NCBI RefSeq assembly: GCF_018326305.1 | Contig: NZ_AP023416.1 | Location: 310,001-374,000, forward strand | Direction: 5' to 3' | Source of the DNA: Vescimonas fastidiosa | GTDB lineage: Bacteria; Bacillota; Clostridia; Oscillospirales; Oscillospiraceae | DNA length: 64,000 bases | Part shown: piece by piece, positions 48,719-56,691 of the stretch | How the letters are laid out: each line of letters starts with the position of its first letter | How positions within the stretch are numbered: the stretch's first letter is position 1 | Notes under the pieces: generated by a model | Told to the model about the DNA's origin: nothing | Seen by the model: only the letters and a program-made list of their open reading frames with translations | Databases searched by the model: none | Position numbers and translations under genes: made by a program

Positions 48719-50047
48719 TTAAAACGCCACGCCGCCGATCAGCGCCACCAGGCACAGCACCAGCGCCAAGGGCACATACACATACCGGCCCACGCTGTAC
48801 CACAGGGCGCCCCGGGTCTTGTGGCTGCCGGTGTTGATAGCCGTCAGCAGGTCGTCCTTCTTCATTACATAGAACCACGACACTGCGCCCAATGTGGCCC
48901 CGATGGGGATGATGTAGATGGATACCAGATCCATCCAGGGTCCCCACTTGGCGATAGGCTCCATAAACAGTCCTGCGCCCAGGCACAGCACGCACAGCAC
49001 CGCCAGGGCCGCCGTGCGATTCAGCTTCGGGAACTTGTGCAGCAGCGACTCCGCCACCGCCTCAAACATATTCTGCAGCGAGCTGACCCCTGCGAAAATC
49101 ATGGCCACATACAGAATAATGGCGAATAGCCGCCCCAGGGGGATGTCCTGCAAAATGGTGGGCAGGGTCACGAATAGCAGCCCCGGGCCTGCGCCCACAT
49201 CCAGGTCATAGGAGAAGCACGCCGGGATGATGACCAGCGCCGCCACCACCGCCGCGATGGTGTCAAACAGTGCCGTCCGCTGGGCCATATGCACCACATC
49301 CTCCTCCTTCGAGAGGTACGCGCCGTACACGATCATGCCGCTGCCTGTTACCGACAGGGAGAAGAAGGCCTGGCCCATGGCCCAGATCCAGATCATCGGG
49401 TCCTTCAGCGCCGCCCAGTCCGGGGTGAACATAAAGCGGTAGCCCTCCGCCGCCCCGGGCAGCAGCGCCACCCGCACCGCCAGGACCAGGAAAATGATGA
49501 AAAACACCGGCATCATGATCTTATTGGTCTTTTCAATGCTGTGGGCCCCCAGATAGAGGGTCAGCAGCGTCCCCACCACCACGATAATGTGATAGGGCAC
49601 CACGGAAAAGGGCGTGGAGGAAAACTCGCCGAACCAAGCGGCGGTGTCCGCAGTCATCAGCGTACCCACCACGGAATCCACCAGCGCCTTGAGAATGTAG
49701 GTGACGATCACCGCATAGCCGATGGCGATGCACAGAGACCCTGCCAGGGGCAGCCAGCCCAAAAGACCGCCGGCCTTGCCCATGCCCTTGCTGCGGGTGG
49801 ACCAGGCGTTTTCATAGGCGCCCAGAGTACCGGTGCCGGCCCGGCGGCCCATGGCGAACTCCGCCGGCAGACCCACATAGCTGAAAATGAATACGAACAG
49901 CAGGTAGATCAGCAGAAATGCACCGCCGCCGTTGCTGCCCAGCTTGTTGGGAAAGCCCCACACATTGGCCATGCCCACGGCGGAGCCCACCGAGGCCAGG
50001 ATAAAGCCCCAGCGGGTGCCGAAATTCTTTGTACTTTTCTCTTTCAT
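48719..50047 (-). CDS. Sodium-dependent neurotransmitter-symporter family (NSS/SNF) transporter
   Basis: 442 residues from the ATG at 50047, six bases after GGGAGAAG. The NSS signature is at the start: RWGFILASVGSAVGMANVWGFPN with the unwound first helix that binds substrate and sodium. GLPAEFAMGRRAGTGTLGAY is the first loop; about eleven to twelve spans follow, with GQAFFSLSVTGSGMIVYGAYL as helix 6-7 region. Bacterial members such as LeuT and MhsT import amino acids (often aromatic or branched) with sodium. Substrate not determinable here. Monocistronic with its own promoter and terminator. Confidence 0.92.
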   Translation of the reverse strand: MKEKSTKNFGTRWGFILASVGSAVGMANVWGFPNKLGSNGGGAFLLIYLLFVFIFSYVGLPAEFAMGRRAGTGTLGAYENAWSTRSKGMGKAGGLLGWLPLAGSLCIAIGYAVIVTYILKALVDSVVGTLMTADTAAWFGEFSSTPFSVVPYHIIVVVGTLLTLYLGAHSIEKTNKIMMPVFFIIFLVLAVRVALLPGAAEGYRFMFTPDWAALKDPMIWIWAMGQAFFSLSVTGSGMIVYGAYLSKEEDVVHMAQRTALFDTIAAVVAALVIIPACFSYDLDVGAGPGLLFVTLPTILQDIPLGRLFAIILYVAMIFAGVSSLQNMFEAVAESLLHKFPKLNRTAALAVLCVLCLGAGLFMEPIAKWGPWMDLVSIYIIPIGATLGAVSWFYVMKKDDLLTAINTGSHKTRGALWYSVGRYVYVPLALVLCLVALIGGVAF

Positions 50048-50157
50048 TGCTTCTCCCGTCCGGCCGCAAAAAATCCGCCCCCCGGGGGGGCCCCTCAGCG
50101 CCGCGGCCTTTTTTCGTTTTTCCGCCTCCGTGGCGGAGAGTTCCTCAAACCACTGCC

Positions 50158-50186
50158 ATTTTAGCGCATTGAATCGCAAAAGTCAA
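50158..50186 (-). promoter_or_regulatory. Promoter of the NSS transporter gene
   Basis: Minus strand TTGACT (50186-50181), 17-base spacer, TAAAAT (50163-50158). Confidence 0.65.
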
Positions 50187-50228
50187 GGAGGCCTCCTGGG
50201 AAGTGTTAATAAATTGTAAAAAAGATAA

Positions 50229-50272
50229 AATCGGATTGCTGCGGCGGAAATACCTACCGAAGCAATCCGATT
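50229..50272 (-). terminator. Terminator of the homocysteine methyltransferase-like gene
   Basis: AATCGGATTGCT / AGCAATCCGATT around a 20-base loop that contains a partial inner stem; T-rich on the minus strand afterwards. Confidence 0.82.
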
Positions 50273-50300
50273 CTTTTCCGTAGGCAGAGGGCGCCGGCGC

Positions 50301-51518
50301 TCAGTAAATCAGCCCATACAGCTCCTGCAGCCGCGCCAGGGTCTCCTCCGGTATCGCGCCCTCGTACAGGGCCCGGCCCTGGTAGCTCCGCAGAGCCGCC
50401 TCCAGCACCGCCCCGTCGTCACACACCAGGCATAGGGGCTTTTCGATCAGGTACTGTACCTGGGCCAGTTCCTCCGCGTCCGCCGTGCTTTGCAGCGCCA
50501 CGGCCACCATGGGCTCGTCTCCGTCCATGGCCTCCTGAAGGTCATCCTCCAGATTTTCCGTCACGGCGATCACCGGCCCGTGCTTGGCGTCCGCCGGCAA
50601 ATACATAGGCAGCTTTTCCGTGGCCGCCGGTAAAAGCGTCGGGTGCCGGGGCGATGGGGGCGTGATCTCCGCCCCGTCCAGGGCCTTTTTCAGCGCTGCA
50701 ATGTGCCCGGCGTCCGTGCCGCAGCAGCCGCCGAAAATGGCCACACCTGCCTGCAAAAGCTCCGGCACCAGCGCCGTAAATTCCTCCGGCGGGCAGCTAT
50801 ATACCGCCTTGCCGTCCACGATCTGCGGCATTCCGGCGTTGGGTTTGGCAATGAGCGGCACCCGGGCATATTCCCGCAGCCGCCGCAGCTGCACCAGCAT
50901 CTCCTGCGGCCCCGCCGAGCAGTTCAGGCCAAAGGCATCCACGCCCATGCCCTGCATAATAACCAGGGCCGCCGTGATGTCTGTGCCGGAGACGGTCCGG
51001 CCCTTTTCATCGCAGGTAAAGGTGACGAAAATGGGCTTGTCGCTGACGCTTCGTACCGCCAGCACCGCCGCCCGGGCATCGGACAGGGTCATCATGGTCT
51101 CAATAACGAACAGGTCCACCCCGGCCTCCTCCAGCCCTGCCGCCTGGGGCGTGTAAATGTCCACCAGCTCCCGGAAGGAGGTCTCTCCCATGGGCGAGAG
51201 AAACAGCCCCGTAGGGGACAGGTCTCCGGCCACCAGGGCCCGGCCCGCCGCCGCCTGCTTTGACAGCGCCGCCAGCCTTCGGTTATAGGCTGCCGTTTGG
51301 TTGAAGATCCCGTGCTCCTCCAGCTTCTGGCGGTTTGCGCCGAAGCTGGGGGCATACAGCACCCGGCTCCCGGCGTCCACATAGCGCCGCTGGATGTCCA
51401 AAATGCTCTCCGGGTGCGCAAGCACCCACTCCTCGGCGCTCACCGCCCCGGTAAAGCCCCGCTTTTGCAGCTCCGTGCCGGTGGCCCCGTCCAAAATCAG
51501 CGGAAATTGTACCTGCAT
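50301..51518 (-). CDS. Homocysteine S-methyltransferase domain protein (MetH N-terminal type)
   Basis: 405 residues. Residues 1-290 match the zinc homocysteine-binding barrel of MetH: PLILDGATGTELQKRGF at the start, YVDAGSRVLYAPSFGANRQKL, ETMMTLSDARAAVLA, then FGLNCSAGPQEML near 195-207 and GVAIFGGCCGTDAGHIAAL near 262-280, giving the three zinc cysteines (one Cys and the CC pair). Residues 300-405 are an extra domain not assigned. Catalytically it would pass a methyl group from a corrinoid protein or other donor to homocysteine. It is divergent from the DUF2284/UroD-corrinoid genes, which could supply the methyl-corrinoid. Confidence 0.85.
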   Translation of the reverse strand: MQVQFPLILDGATGTELQKRGFTGAVSAEEWVLAHPESILDIQRRYVDAGSRVLYAPSFGANRQKLEEHGIFNQTAAYNRRLAALSKQAAAGRALVAGDLSPTGLFLSPMGETSFRELVDIYTPQAAGLEEAGVDLFVIETMMTLSDARAAVLAVRSVSDKPIFVTFTCDEKGRTVSGTDITAALVIMQGMGVDAFGLNCSAGPQEMLVQLRRLREYARVPLIAKPNAGMPQIVDGKAVYSCPPEEFTALVPELLQAGVAIFGGCCGTDAGHIAALKKALDGAEITPPSPRHPTLLPAATEKLPMYLPADAKHGPVIAVTENLEDDLQEAMDGDEPMVAVALQSTADAEELAQVQYLIEKPLCLVCDDGAVLEAALRSYQGRALYEGAIPEETLARLQELYGLIY

Positions 51519-51660
51519 CCTGCCGTCCTCCGTTTCGTAAAATCAAAAAATGGAAACCCGGTGCCGCCGACCTTGACACGGCCCCGACACCTTATTATAC
51601 TATATCTACCTATAATTTTTAGCAGTCCCGGGCTGCTTTGTCAAGAGGGGAGGGGAGACC

Positions 51661-52197
51661 GTGGAGCGGCTTATGACCCTGGCGAGGGAAAACGGCTTCA
51701 CCCGTTGGGGGGCGGCCAATCTCTCGGCCTTTCAGCCCCTGGCGTCTGTCCGGGCCATGTGCGCGGCGGACCGCTGCGGCCAATACGGTAAAAACTGGGC
51801 CTGCCCCCCGGCCTGCGGAAGTCTCACCCAGGCAGCCGCCGCCATTGCAAGGTGCCGCAGGGGCCTCCTGGTCCAGACCACCGGCCCCCTGGCTCACCCG
51901 CTGGACTATCCCGCCATGGAGAGCCTGGCCCGGCAGCATAAAAAGTCTTTTCAAGGCTTTGCCCGGCAGGCGCGGCTGCTGCACCCGGGCTGCCTGGCCC
52001 TCACAGCCGGAGCCTGCACCCTGTGCGCCCGGTGTACCTGTCCCACCCGGCCCTGCCGCTACCCGTCCAAGCGCCTGACCTCCATGGAGGCCTATGGCCT
52101 CTGGGTCAGCGACATCTGCCAAAAGTCCGGCCTGCCCTATAATTACGGCCCCCAGACCCTCACCTATACATCCTGTGTGCTTATTGCGGAGGAGTGA
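51661..52197 (+). CDS. DUF2284 cysteine-rich metal-binding protein
   Basis: 178 residues from a GTG at 51661 with GAGGGGAGGGGAG upstream. Cysteines cluster as MCAADRCGQYGKNWACPPACG near residues 34-54 and GACTLCARCTCPTRPCRYP near 117-135, the DUF2284 pattern, which probably binds iron-sulfur or other metal centres. DUF2284 proteins often accompany corrinoid methyltransferases in anaerobes. Its stop is seven bases before the UroD-corrinoid fusion, so they form one operon. An activation or electron-supply role for the corrinoid protein is a reasonable but untested inference. Confidence 0.85.
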   Translation: MERLMTLARENGFTRWGAANLSAFQPLASVRAMCAADRCGQYGKNWACPPACGSLTQAAAAIARCRRGLLVQTTGPLAHPLDYPAMESLARQHKKSFQGFARQARLLHPGCLALTAGACTLCARCTCPTRPCRYPSKRLTSMEAYGLWVSDICQKSGLPYNYGPQTLTYTSCVLIAEE

Positions 52198-52204
52198 AAA
52201 AGCC

Positions 52205-53944
52205 ATGCAGACACCCAAAGAAATTTTCCTGGAGCTATTAAAGCCCAATGGCCGCCCGGAGCGGGTGCTGAAGCAGTATGAGGCCCTGTATATGTGCCTC
52301 AATGACCCTATTAACACCTACCTGCGGGGAAACCGCCGCCGCGGCAGCGTCAGCCGTGACCGCTGGGGCACCACCATCAGCTTTCCCGCCGACGCCCCCG
52401 GGGCCATTCCCGTCCACACGGACGACCTCACCGTCTGCCCGGATGTGACGCATTGGGAGGAGACGGTCCATGCCCCGGACCTGGCGGTGAGCTGCACTGC
52501 GGGCTGGGAGGACTGCCGCGCCGCCGCCCGCTCTGCCGCCGGAGAGGAAAAGCTCCTGGCAGGCTTCATGGGCACGGGTATTTTTGAGCAGTGCCATTTT
52601 CTCATGGGCTTTGAAAACACCCTCACCGCCCTTTATGAGCATCCCGATGAAATGCACCGGCTCATTGACTACATCACCGACTACCGCCTGGGCTATGTGA
52701 AGCTGCTCATCGATAACCTTCACCCGGATGTCATCTTCTCCCACGATGACTGGGGCACCAAGGATGCCCTGTTTATGCATCCGGATATGTGGCGGGCGTT
52801 TTTCAAGGAGCCCTACCGCCGCTTCTACGGCTATATCCGCTCCCGGGGCTGCATCGCCATCCACCACGCCGACTCCTATCTGGTGCCCATCGTGGACGAC
52901 ATGGCCGAGATCGGCATTCAGGTCTGGCAGGGGGTTTTGCCGGAGAATGACATCCCCGCTCTCCAGCGCCATTTGCAGGGCAAGCTGGTCCTCATGGGCG
53001 GCATCGGCGCAGCCATCGACCGTTCGGACGCCACGGCCGGGGAGGTCTGCGACTACACCCGGCGTACCCTCCGGGCCTGCTGCCCCGGGGGCCACTTCAT
53101 CCCCTCCATTACCTACGGCCTCCCCGGCGCCGTCTATTCTCATATCGACCGGTATATCGATGAGACCATCGACGCCTACAACGCCGGCGTACACCTGCCT
53201 GCTTTTCCGCTGCCGCCGGAGCCTCGGCGCAGCCTGGCGCCCCGTGCTTCCGCTCCCACTGCCGCCGTATCGGAGACTCCGGCGGAGCAGGGGGAGGACC
53301 TCCTGGCCGCCGTTGCCGCCGCCACCAAGCGCGGCCAGCAGAAAAAGCTGCTGGCTCTGGTGGATAAGGCTCTTTCCCGGGGCATCTCCGCCCAGGACAT
53401 CCTCTCCGGCGGCCTGATAAAGGGTATGAACGACCTGGGTGAGGATTTTTCCGCCAGTCGTGCCTTTGTGCCGGAGATGCTCATGGCTGCCCGCTGTATG
53501 TCTGCCGCCACGGCGCAGTTAAAGCCCCATCTGGTGGACGGCGGCGGTGTCCGCCGCACCATCGGCTCGGCCTGTATCGGTACCGTCCGGGGCGATATGC
53601 ACGACATCGGCAAGAATCTGGTGAAGATCATGCTGGAGGGCAGCAATATCGAGGTCTATGACTTGGGGGCGGATGTGGCCCCGGAGACCTTTATCCAGGC
53701 CGCCCGGGAGCATCACTGTGACATCATCGCCTGCTCTGCCCTGCTCACCACCACCATGCAGCAGATGCGCCGGGTGGTGGAGCTGGCCCGGGAGAGCGGC
53801 ATCCGTGACCGGGTTTGCATTATGGTGGGCGGCGCACCCATCAGCCAGAGCTTCTGCGACGAAATTCACGCCGACCTCTACACCCCCGACGCCGCCTCCG
53901 CGGCCCGGGCCGCCGTAGACCGCCTGACCCATCCGGCAAAATAA
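52205..53944 (+). CDS. Fused UroD-type methyltransferase and corrinoid-binding protein
   Basis: 579 residues from the ATG at 52205 with GGAGGAG 10 bases upstream. Residues 1-345 are a uroporphyrinogen-decarboxylase-like barrel of the MtaA/MtbA kind (FMGTGIFEQCHFLMGFEN, VIFSHDDWGTKDALFMHPDMWR, AIHHADSYLVPIVDDMAEIG, MGGIGAAIDRSD). A Pro/Ala-rich linker (about 340-365) leads to a helical cap and a B12-binding domain with GDMHDIGKNLV (His466 is the expected lower axial cobalt ligand) and SALLTTTMQQMRRVVELARE, GGAPIS. Normally these are separate proteins. Fusion implies direct methyl transfer between corrinoid and an acceptor thiol. Methyl donor unknown; no MttB/MtaB-type protein is adjacent. Confidence 0.9.
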   Translation: MQTPKEIFLELLKPNGRPERVLKQYEALYMCLNDPINTYLRGNRRRGSVSRDRWGTTISFPADAPGAIPVHTDDLTVCPDVTHWEETVHAPDLAVSCTAGWEDCRAAARSAAGEEKLLAGFMGTGIFEQCHFLMGFENTLTALYEHPDEMHRLIDYITDYRLGYVKLLIDNLHPDVIFSHDDWGTKDALFMHPDMWRAFFKEPYRRFYGYIRSRGCIAIHHADSYLVPIVDDMAEIGIQVWQGVLPENDIPALQRHLQGKLVLMGGIGAAIDRSDATAGEVCDYTRRTLRACCPGGHFIPSITYGLPGAVYSHIDRYIDETIDAYNAGVHLPAFPLPPEPRRSLAPRASAPTAAVSETPAEQGEDLLAAVAAATKRGQQKKLLALVDKALSRGISAQDILSGGLIKGMNDLGEDFSASRAFVPEMLMAARCMSAATAQLKPHLVDGGGVRRTIGSACIGTVRGDMHDIGKNLVKIMLEGSNIEVYDLGADVAPETFIQAAREHHCDIIACSALLTTTMQQMRRVVELARESGIRDRVCIMVGGAPISQSFCDEIHADLYTPDAASAARAAVDRLTHPAK

Positions 53945-53965
53945 AAAAGAAAGGAAGCTTCTTCC

Positions 53966-55246
53966 ATGAAATACGCATTGGTGAACGGTATCCTCCTGGA
54001 CGGCACCGAAGCTATGCAGCCCCGCCCGGGCCTGACCGTTCTTCTAAAGGGCGACCGCATCGAGGCTATCGTCCCCGCCGGGACGGAGACCCCGGACTAC
54101 GAGAAAATCGACCTCTCCGGCGGCTATGTCATGCCCGGCCTTATTAACCTCCATGTCCACCTGCCCGCCTCCGGCAAACCCACCGTCAAGCAAAAGGACC
54201 CCAAAAAGGCCGTCCGCCTTATGACCAGCAACGCCCTCCTTCGCTCTGTTGCGTTCCGGGTCTGCGCAGGCTACGCCAAAACGGAGCTGCTCTCCGGCGT
54301 CACCACCCTCCGCTCCGTGGGCGGCATTCAGGCGATAGACTCCCGCCTCCGGGATAAGATTCTCTCCGGCGGGGCCGTGGGCCCCCGGATTCTGGCGGGG
54401 AACATGGCTGTGTCCGTGCCCGGGGGCCATATGGCCGGGTCCCTGGCCTACGAGGCCACCTCCCCGGAGGAGGCGGCGGCCCTGGTCCGGAAAATTGCTC
54501 AGGACAAGCCCGATCTTATTAAGCTGATGATCACCGGCGGCGTCCTGGACGCCAAGTGCAAGGGGGAGCCCGGGGAGCTGAAAATGTCTCCGGCCCTGGT
54601 GAAGGCCGCCTGTGACCAGGCCCACGCCCTGGGCCTGCCCGTGGCCGCCCATGTGGAGAGTCCCCAGGGGGTCCGGGTGGCCCTGGAGGGCGGGGTAGAT
54701 ACCATTGAGCATGGCGCCCGGCCCGACGAGGAGATCCTCCGCCTGTTTGAAGAGCGCAAGGCCTGCCATATCGCCACCATCTCGCCGGCCCTGCCCTACG
54801 CGCTGTTTGACCGCAGCGTCACCGGCGCGTCGGAAACGGAGCAGTATAACGGCAAGCTTGTCATGGACGGCATCATCGACTGCGCCAAGGCCTGCCTGGC
54901 CCGGGGCATTCCCGTGGGCCTGGGCACCGACACCGGCTGCCCCTATATCACCCACTATGATATGTGGCGGGAGGTCTATTATTTCCACAAGTTCTGCGGC
55001 GTCTCTAACGCCTTCGCCCTCCACACCGCCACCCTGGGCAACGCCCGGGTAGCGGGTCTGGGGGAGGAGATCGGCTCCGTAGAGCCCGGCAAGTGCGCCG
55101 ACCTCATCGTGACAAGGCAGAACCCCCTGGAGGACCTGAAGGCCCTCCGCCATGTGGACCTGGTCATCGCCCGGGGCAAGGTTTACCGGAGCCCCAAGGT
55201 CAAGAAAATCGAAAAAGCCCAGCGGGAGCTGGATAAATTCCTGTAA
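53966..55246 (+). CDS. Amidohydrolase family protein (prolidase-like subgroup)
   Basis: 426 residues. Metal-dependent TIM-barrel hydrolase: GLINLHVHLP near residues 58-67 gives the HxH site, LIKLMITGGVL near 181-190 places a Lys suited to bridge two metals, AAHVESPQG and IEHGARPDEE give two further His ligands, and GLGTDTGCPY the final Asp. Flanking beta-sandwich residues (1-55 and 370-426, GSVEPGKCADLIVTRQNPLEDL) are typical. Relatives hydrolyse Xaa-Pro dipeptides, imidazolonepropionate-type or N-acyl substrates. It follows the corrinoid fusion by 21 bases (AAAGGAAGC ribosome site), so it may process the methylated substrate. Confidence 0.88.
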   Translation: MKYALVNGILLDGTEAMQPRPGLTVLLKGDRIEAIVPAGTETPDYEKIDLSGGYVMPGLINLHVHLPASGKPTVKQKDPKKAVRLMTSNALLRSVAFRVCAGYAKTELLSGVTTLRSVGGIQAIDSRLRDKILSGGAVGPRILAGNMAVSVPGGHMAGSLAYEATSPEEAAALVRKIAQDKPDLIKLMITGGVLDAKCKGEPGELKMSPALVKAACDQAHALGLPVAAHVESPQGVRVALEGGVDTIEHGARPDEEILRLFEERKACHIATISPALPYALFDRSVTGASETEQYNGKLVMDGIIDCAKACLARGIPVGLGTDTGCPYITHYDMWREVYYFHKFCGVSNAFALHTATLGNARVAGLGEEIGSVEPGKCADLIVTRQNPLEDLKALRHVDLVIARGKVYRSPKVKKIEKAQRELDKFL

Positions 55247-55340
55247 ATTTCCGAAAATTGCCCCTCCGGCGGAGGAAAACACTGGAAATACCCCGGCCAC
55301 CGTGGTAAAATCGAGGCATAGAAATAGGAGGAAAATCACT

Positions 55341-56270
55341 ATGGGACTTTTCAGCAATAACAAAAAACCCTGCCCCCTCTGCGGCAATCCCACCCCCCGG
55401 CTCCTGGCCACCAAGGTGGAGGATATGCCCCTGTGCAAGGAGTGTGCCGGGAAGATCGACCTGCCCGACGGGGCCCTGGACTGCATGACCCTGGCGCAGC
55501 TGGAGCAGTACATGGCCTTTTACGAGGAAAACGCCGCCCTGCGCGAGACCTTCAGCGAGGACTACCGCTACGGCTTCGGCCTCCTCAGCGGCGCCCTGGT
55601 GGTGGACAGCGCCCACCGCCTGCTGCGCATCAAGCCCTACGATAGTGCGCTGGTGTTCGGCCCGGAGAATTTGCAGTCCTTCCGCATCCTGGAGGACTCC
55701 GATCCTCTGTTTACGGGAAACGCCGACGGCCTCACCTGCCACCGCAGCGATGTGCCCGATAAGGTGGAGGCCCTGATCCCCAGCATCGACCAGTTCATGC
55801 GCCGCAAGCAGGACTTTGAGCACATGGAGGAGATGCACCGCATGATGGATCGGGACCGGGATCACGACCACGACCATCCCCGTCCTCCCCGGCCCGAGTT
55901 TGTGTGTACGCCCCCGGTGCGCAAGTTCCGCCTGGAGCTGACCTTCTCCCATCCCTATTGGAAGAGCTTCACCCAGGAGATCGGCGCCCCGGACTTCAGC
56001 AGCCAGTATCCCAGCGCCGAGGACTATCTCCGGGAGTATGAGGAGAAGGTGGAGGCCCTCCGTGAGCTTGCCTCCCGGCTCCAGCACATCGTCAACCCCG
56101 ACGCCCCCCAGCGCCGGGAGGATGACCCCCAGCCCGCCGCCGCAGCCGCCGCTCCCGCCCCTGCCGCCGACCCGGTGGCGGAGATTCAGAAGTATAAGCT
56201 GCTCTTCGACGCTGGCGTCCTCACCGAGGAGGAATTCGCCGCCAAGAAAAAGCAGCTTCTGGGCATCTGA
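55341..56270 (+). CDS. DUF4428 zinc-finger protein with C-terminal SHOCT motif
   Basis: 309 residues from the ATG at 55341 (AGGAGG upstream). Cys11, Cys14, Cys32 and Cys35 form a DUF4428-type zinc finger (CPLCG ... CKEC). Residues 60-280 contain a His/Asp-rich segment (RDRDHDHDHPRPP near 172-184), then an unassigned domain and an Ala/Pro-rich linker. The last 29 residues (KYKLLFDAGVLTEEEFAAKKKQLL) are a SHOCT oligomerisation motif. Such proteins occur widely in Clostridia without known function; a role in protein quality control or oligomeric scaffolding is guesswork. It stands alone between the amidohydrolase and the glycine riboswitch. Confidence 0.85.
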   Translation: MGLFSNNKKPCPLCGNPTPRLLATKVEDMPLCKECAGKIDLPDGALDCMTLAQLEQYMAFYEENAALRETFSEDYRYGFGLLSGALVVDSAHRLLRIKPYDSALVFGPENLQSFRILEDSDPLFTGNADGLTCHRSDVPDKVEALIPSIDQFMRRKQDFEHMEEMHRMMDRDRDHDHDHPRPPRPEFVCTPPVRKFRLELTFSHPYWKSFTQEIGAPDFSSQYPSAEDYLREYEEKVEALRELASRLQHIVNPDAPQRREDDPQPAAAAAAPAPAADPVAEIQKYKLLFDAGVLTEEEFAAKKKQLLGI

Positions 56271-56368
56271 AAATCCGAAGGCTCAATCGGGGCGCAACCG
56301 GGGCTTACCCCACCGGACAAATTTCCTGTAAAGCTAAAAAAACGGAACGAAACAGCGGGAATTGGCCC

Positions 56369-56398
56369 TTGACAAATGCGCTTTTCGGGTGATAAAAT
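56369..56398 (+). promoter_or_regulatory. Promoter of the glycine cleavage operon
   Basis: TTGACA (56369-56374), 18-base spacer, TAAAAT (56393-56398). The riboswitch begins about 40 bases downstream. Confidence 0.75.
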
Positions 56399-56440
56399 CA
56401 AAATAGCGGTGCGATATGCCCGCAGATATAATTTCATATA

Positions 56441-56651
56441 GATCGGACGATGGAATCGGGAGAGACCGCCCAGGCGGCGCCGAAGGGGAACGCAGAAGCT
56501 CTCAGGCAAAAGGACCGATTTCGGACGATACTCCGAAAAGGCCGGACGGTAACGCCCGACCACCGAAGGTGCAACCTCCCGCCGGGGAGGGAATCTCTCA
56601 GGTAACTCAACGGGGGCACAAGGCCGTATAAAGCGGCTTTGTGTCCCTTTT
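56441..56651 (+). promoter_or_regulatory. Tandem glycine riboswitch with terminator platform
   Basis: First aptamer about 56441-56528: GGGAGAGACCGCCC, GGCGCCGAAGGGG, CTCTCAGGCAAAAGGACCG. Second about 56530-56612: GGACGGTAACGCCCGACC, ACCGAAGGTGCAACC, AATCTCTCAGGTAACTCAACGG. The platform is GGGCACAAGGCCG / CGGCTTTGTGTCCC (56614-56647) plus TTTTT. It is expected to turn on the cleavage operon when glycine is abundant. Confidence 0.95.
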
Positions 56652-56691
56652 TGCTGCTTAAAAACCATTCATCTTTTAAGGAGGAACCAGA

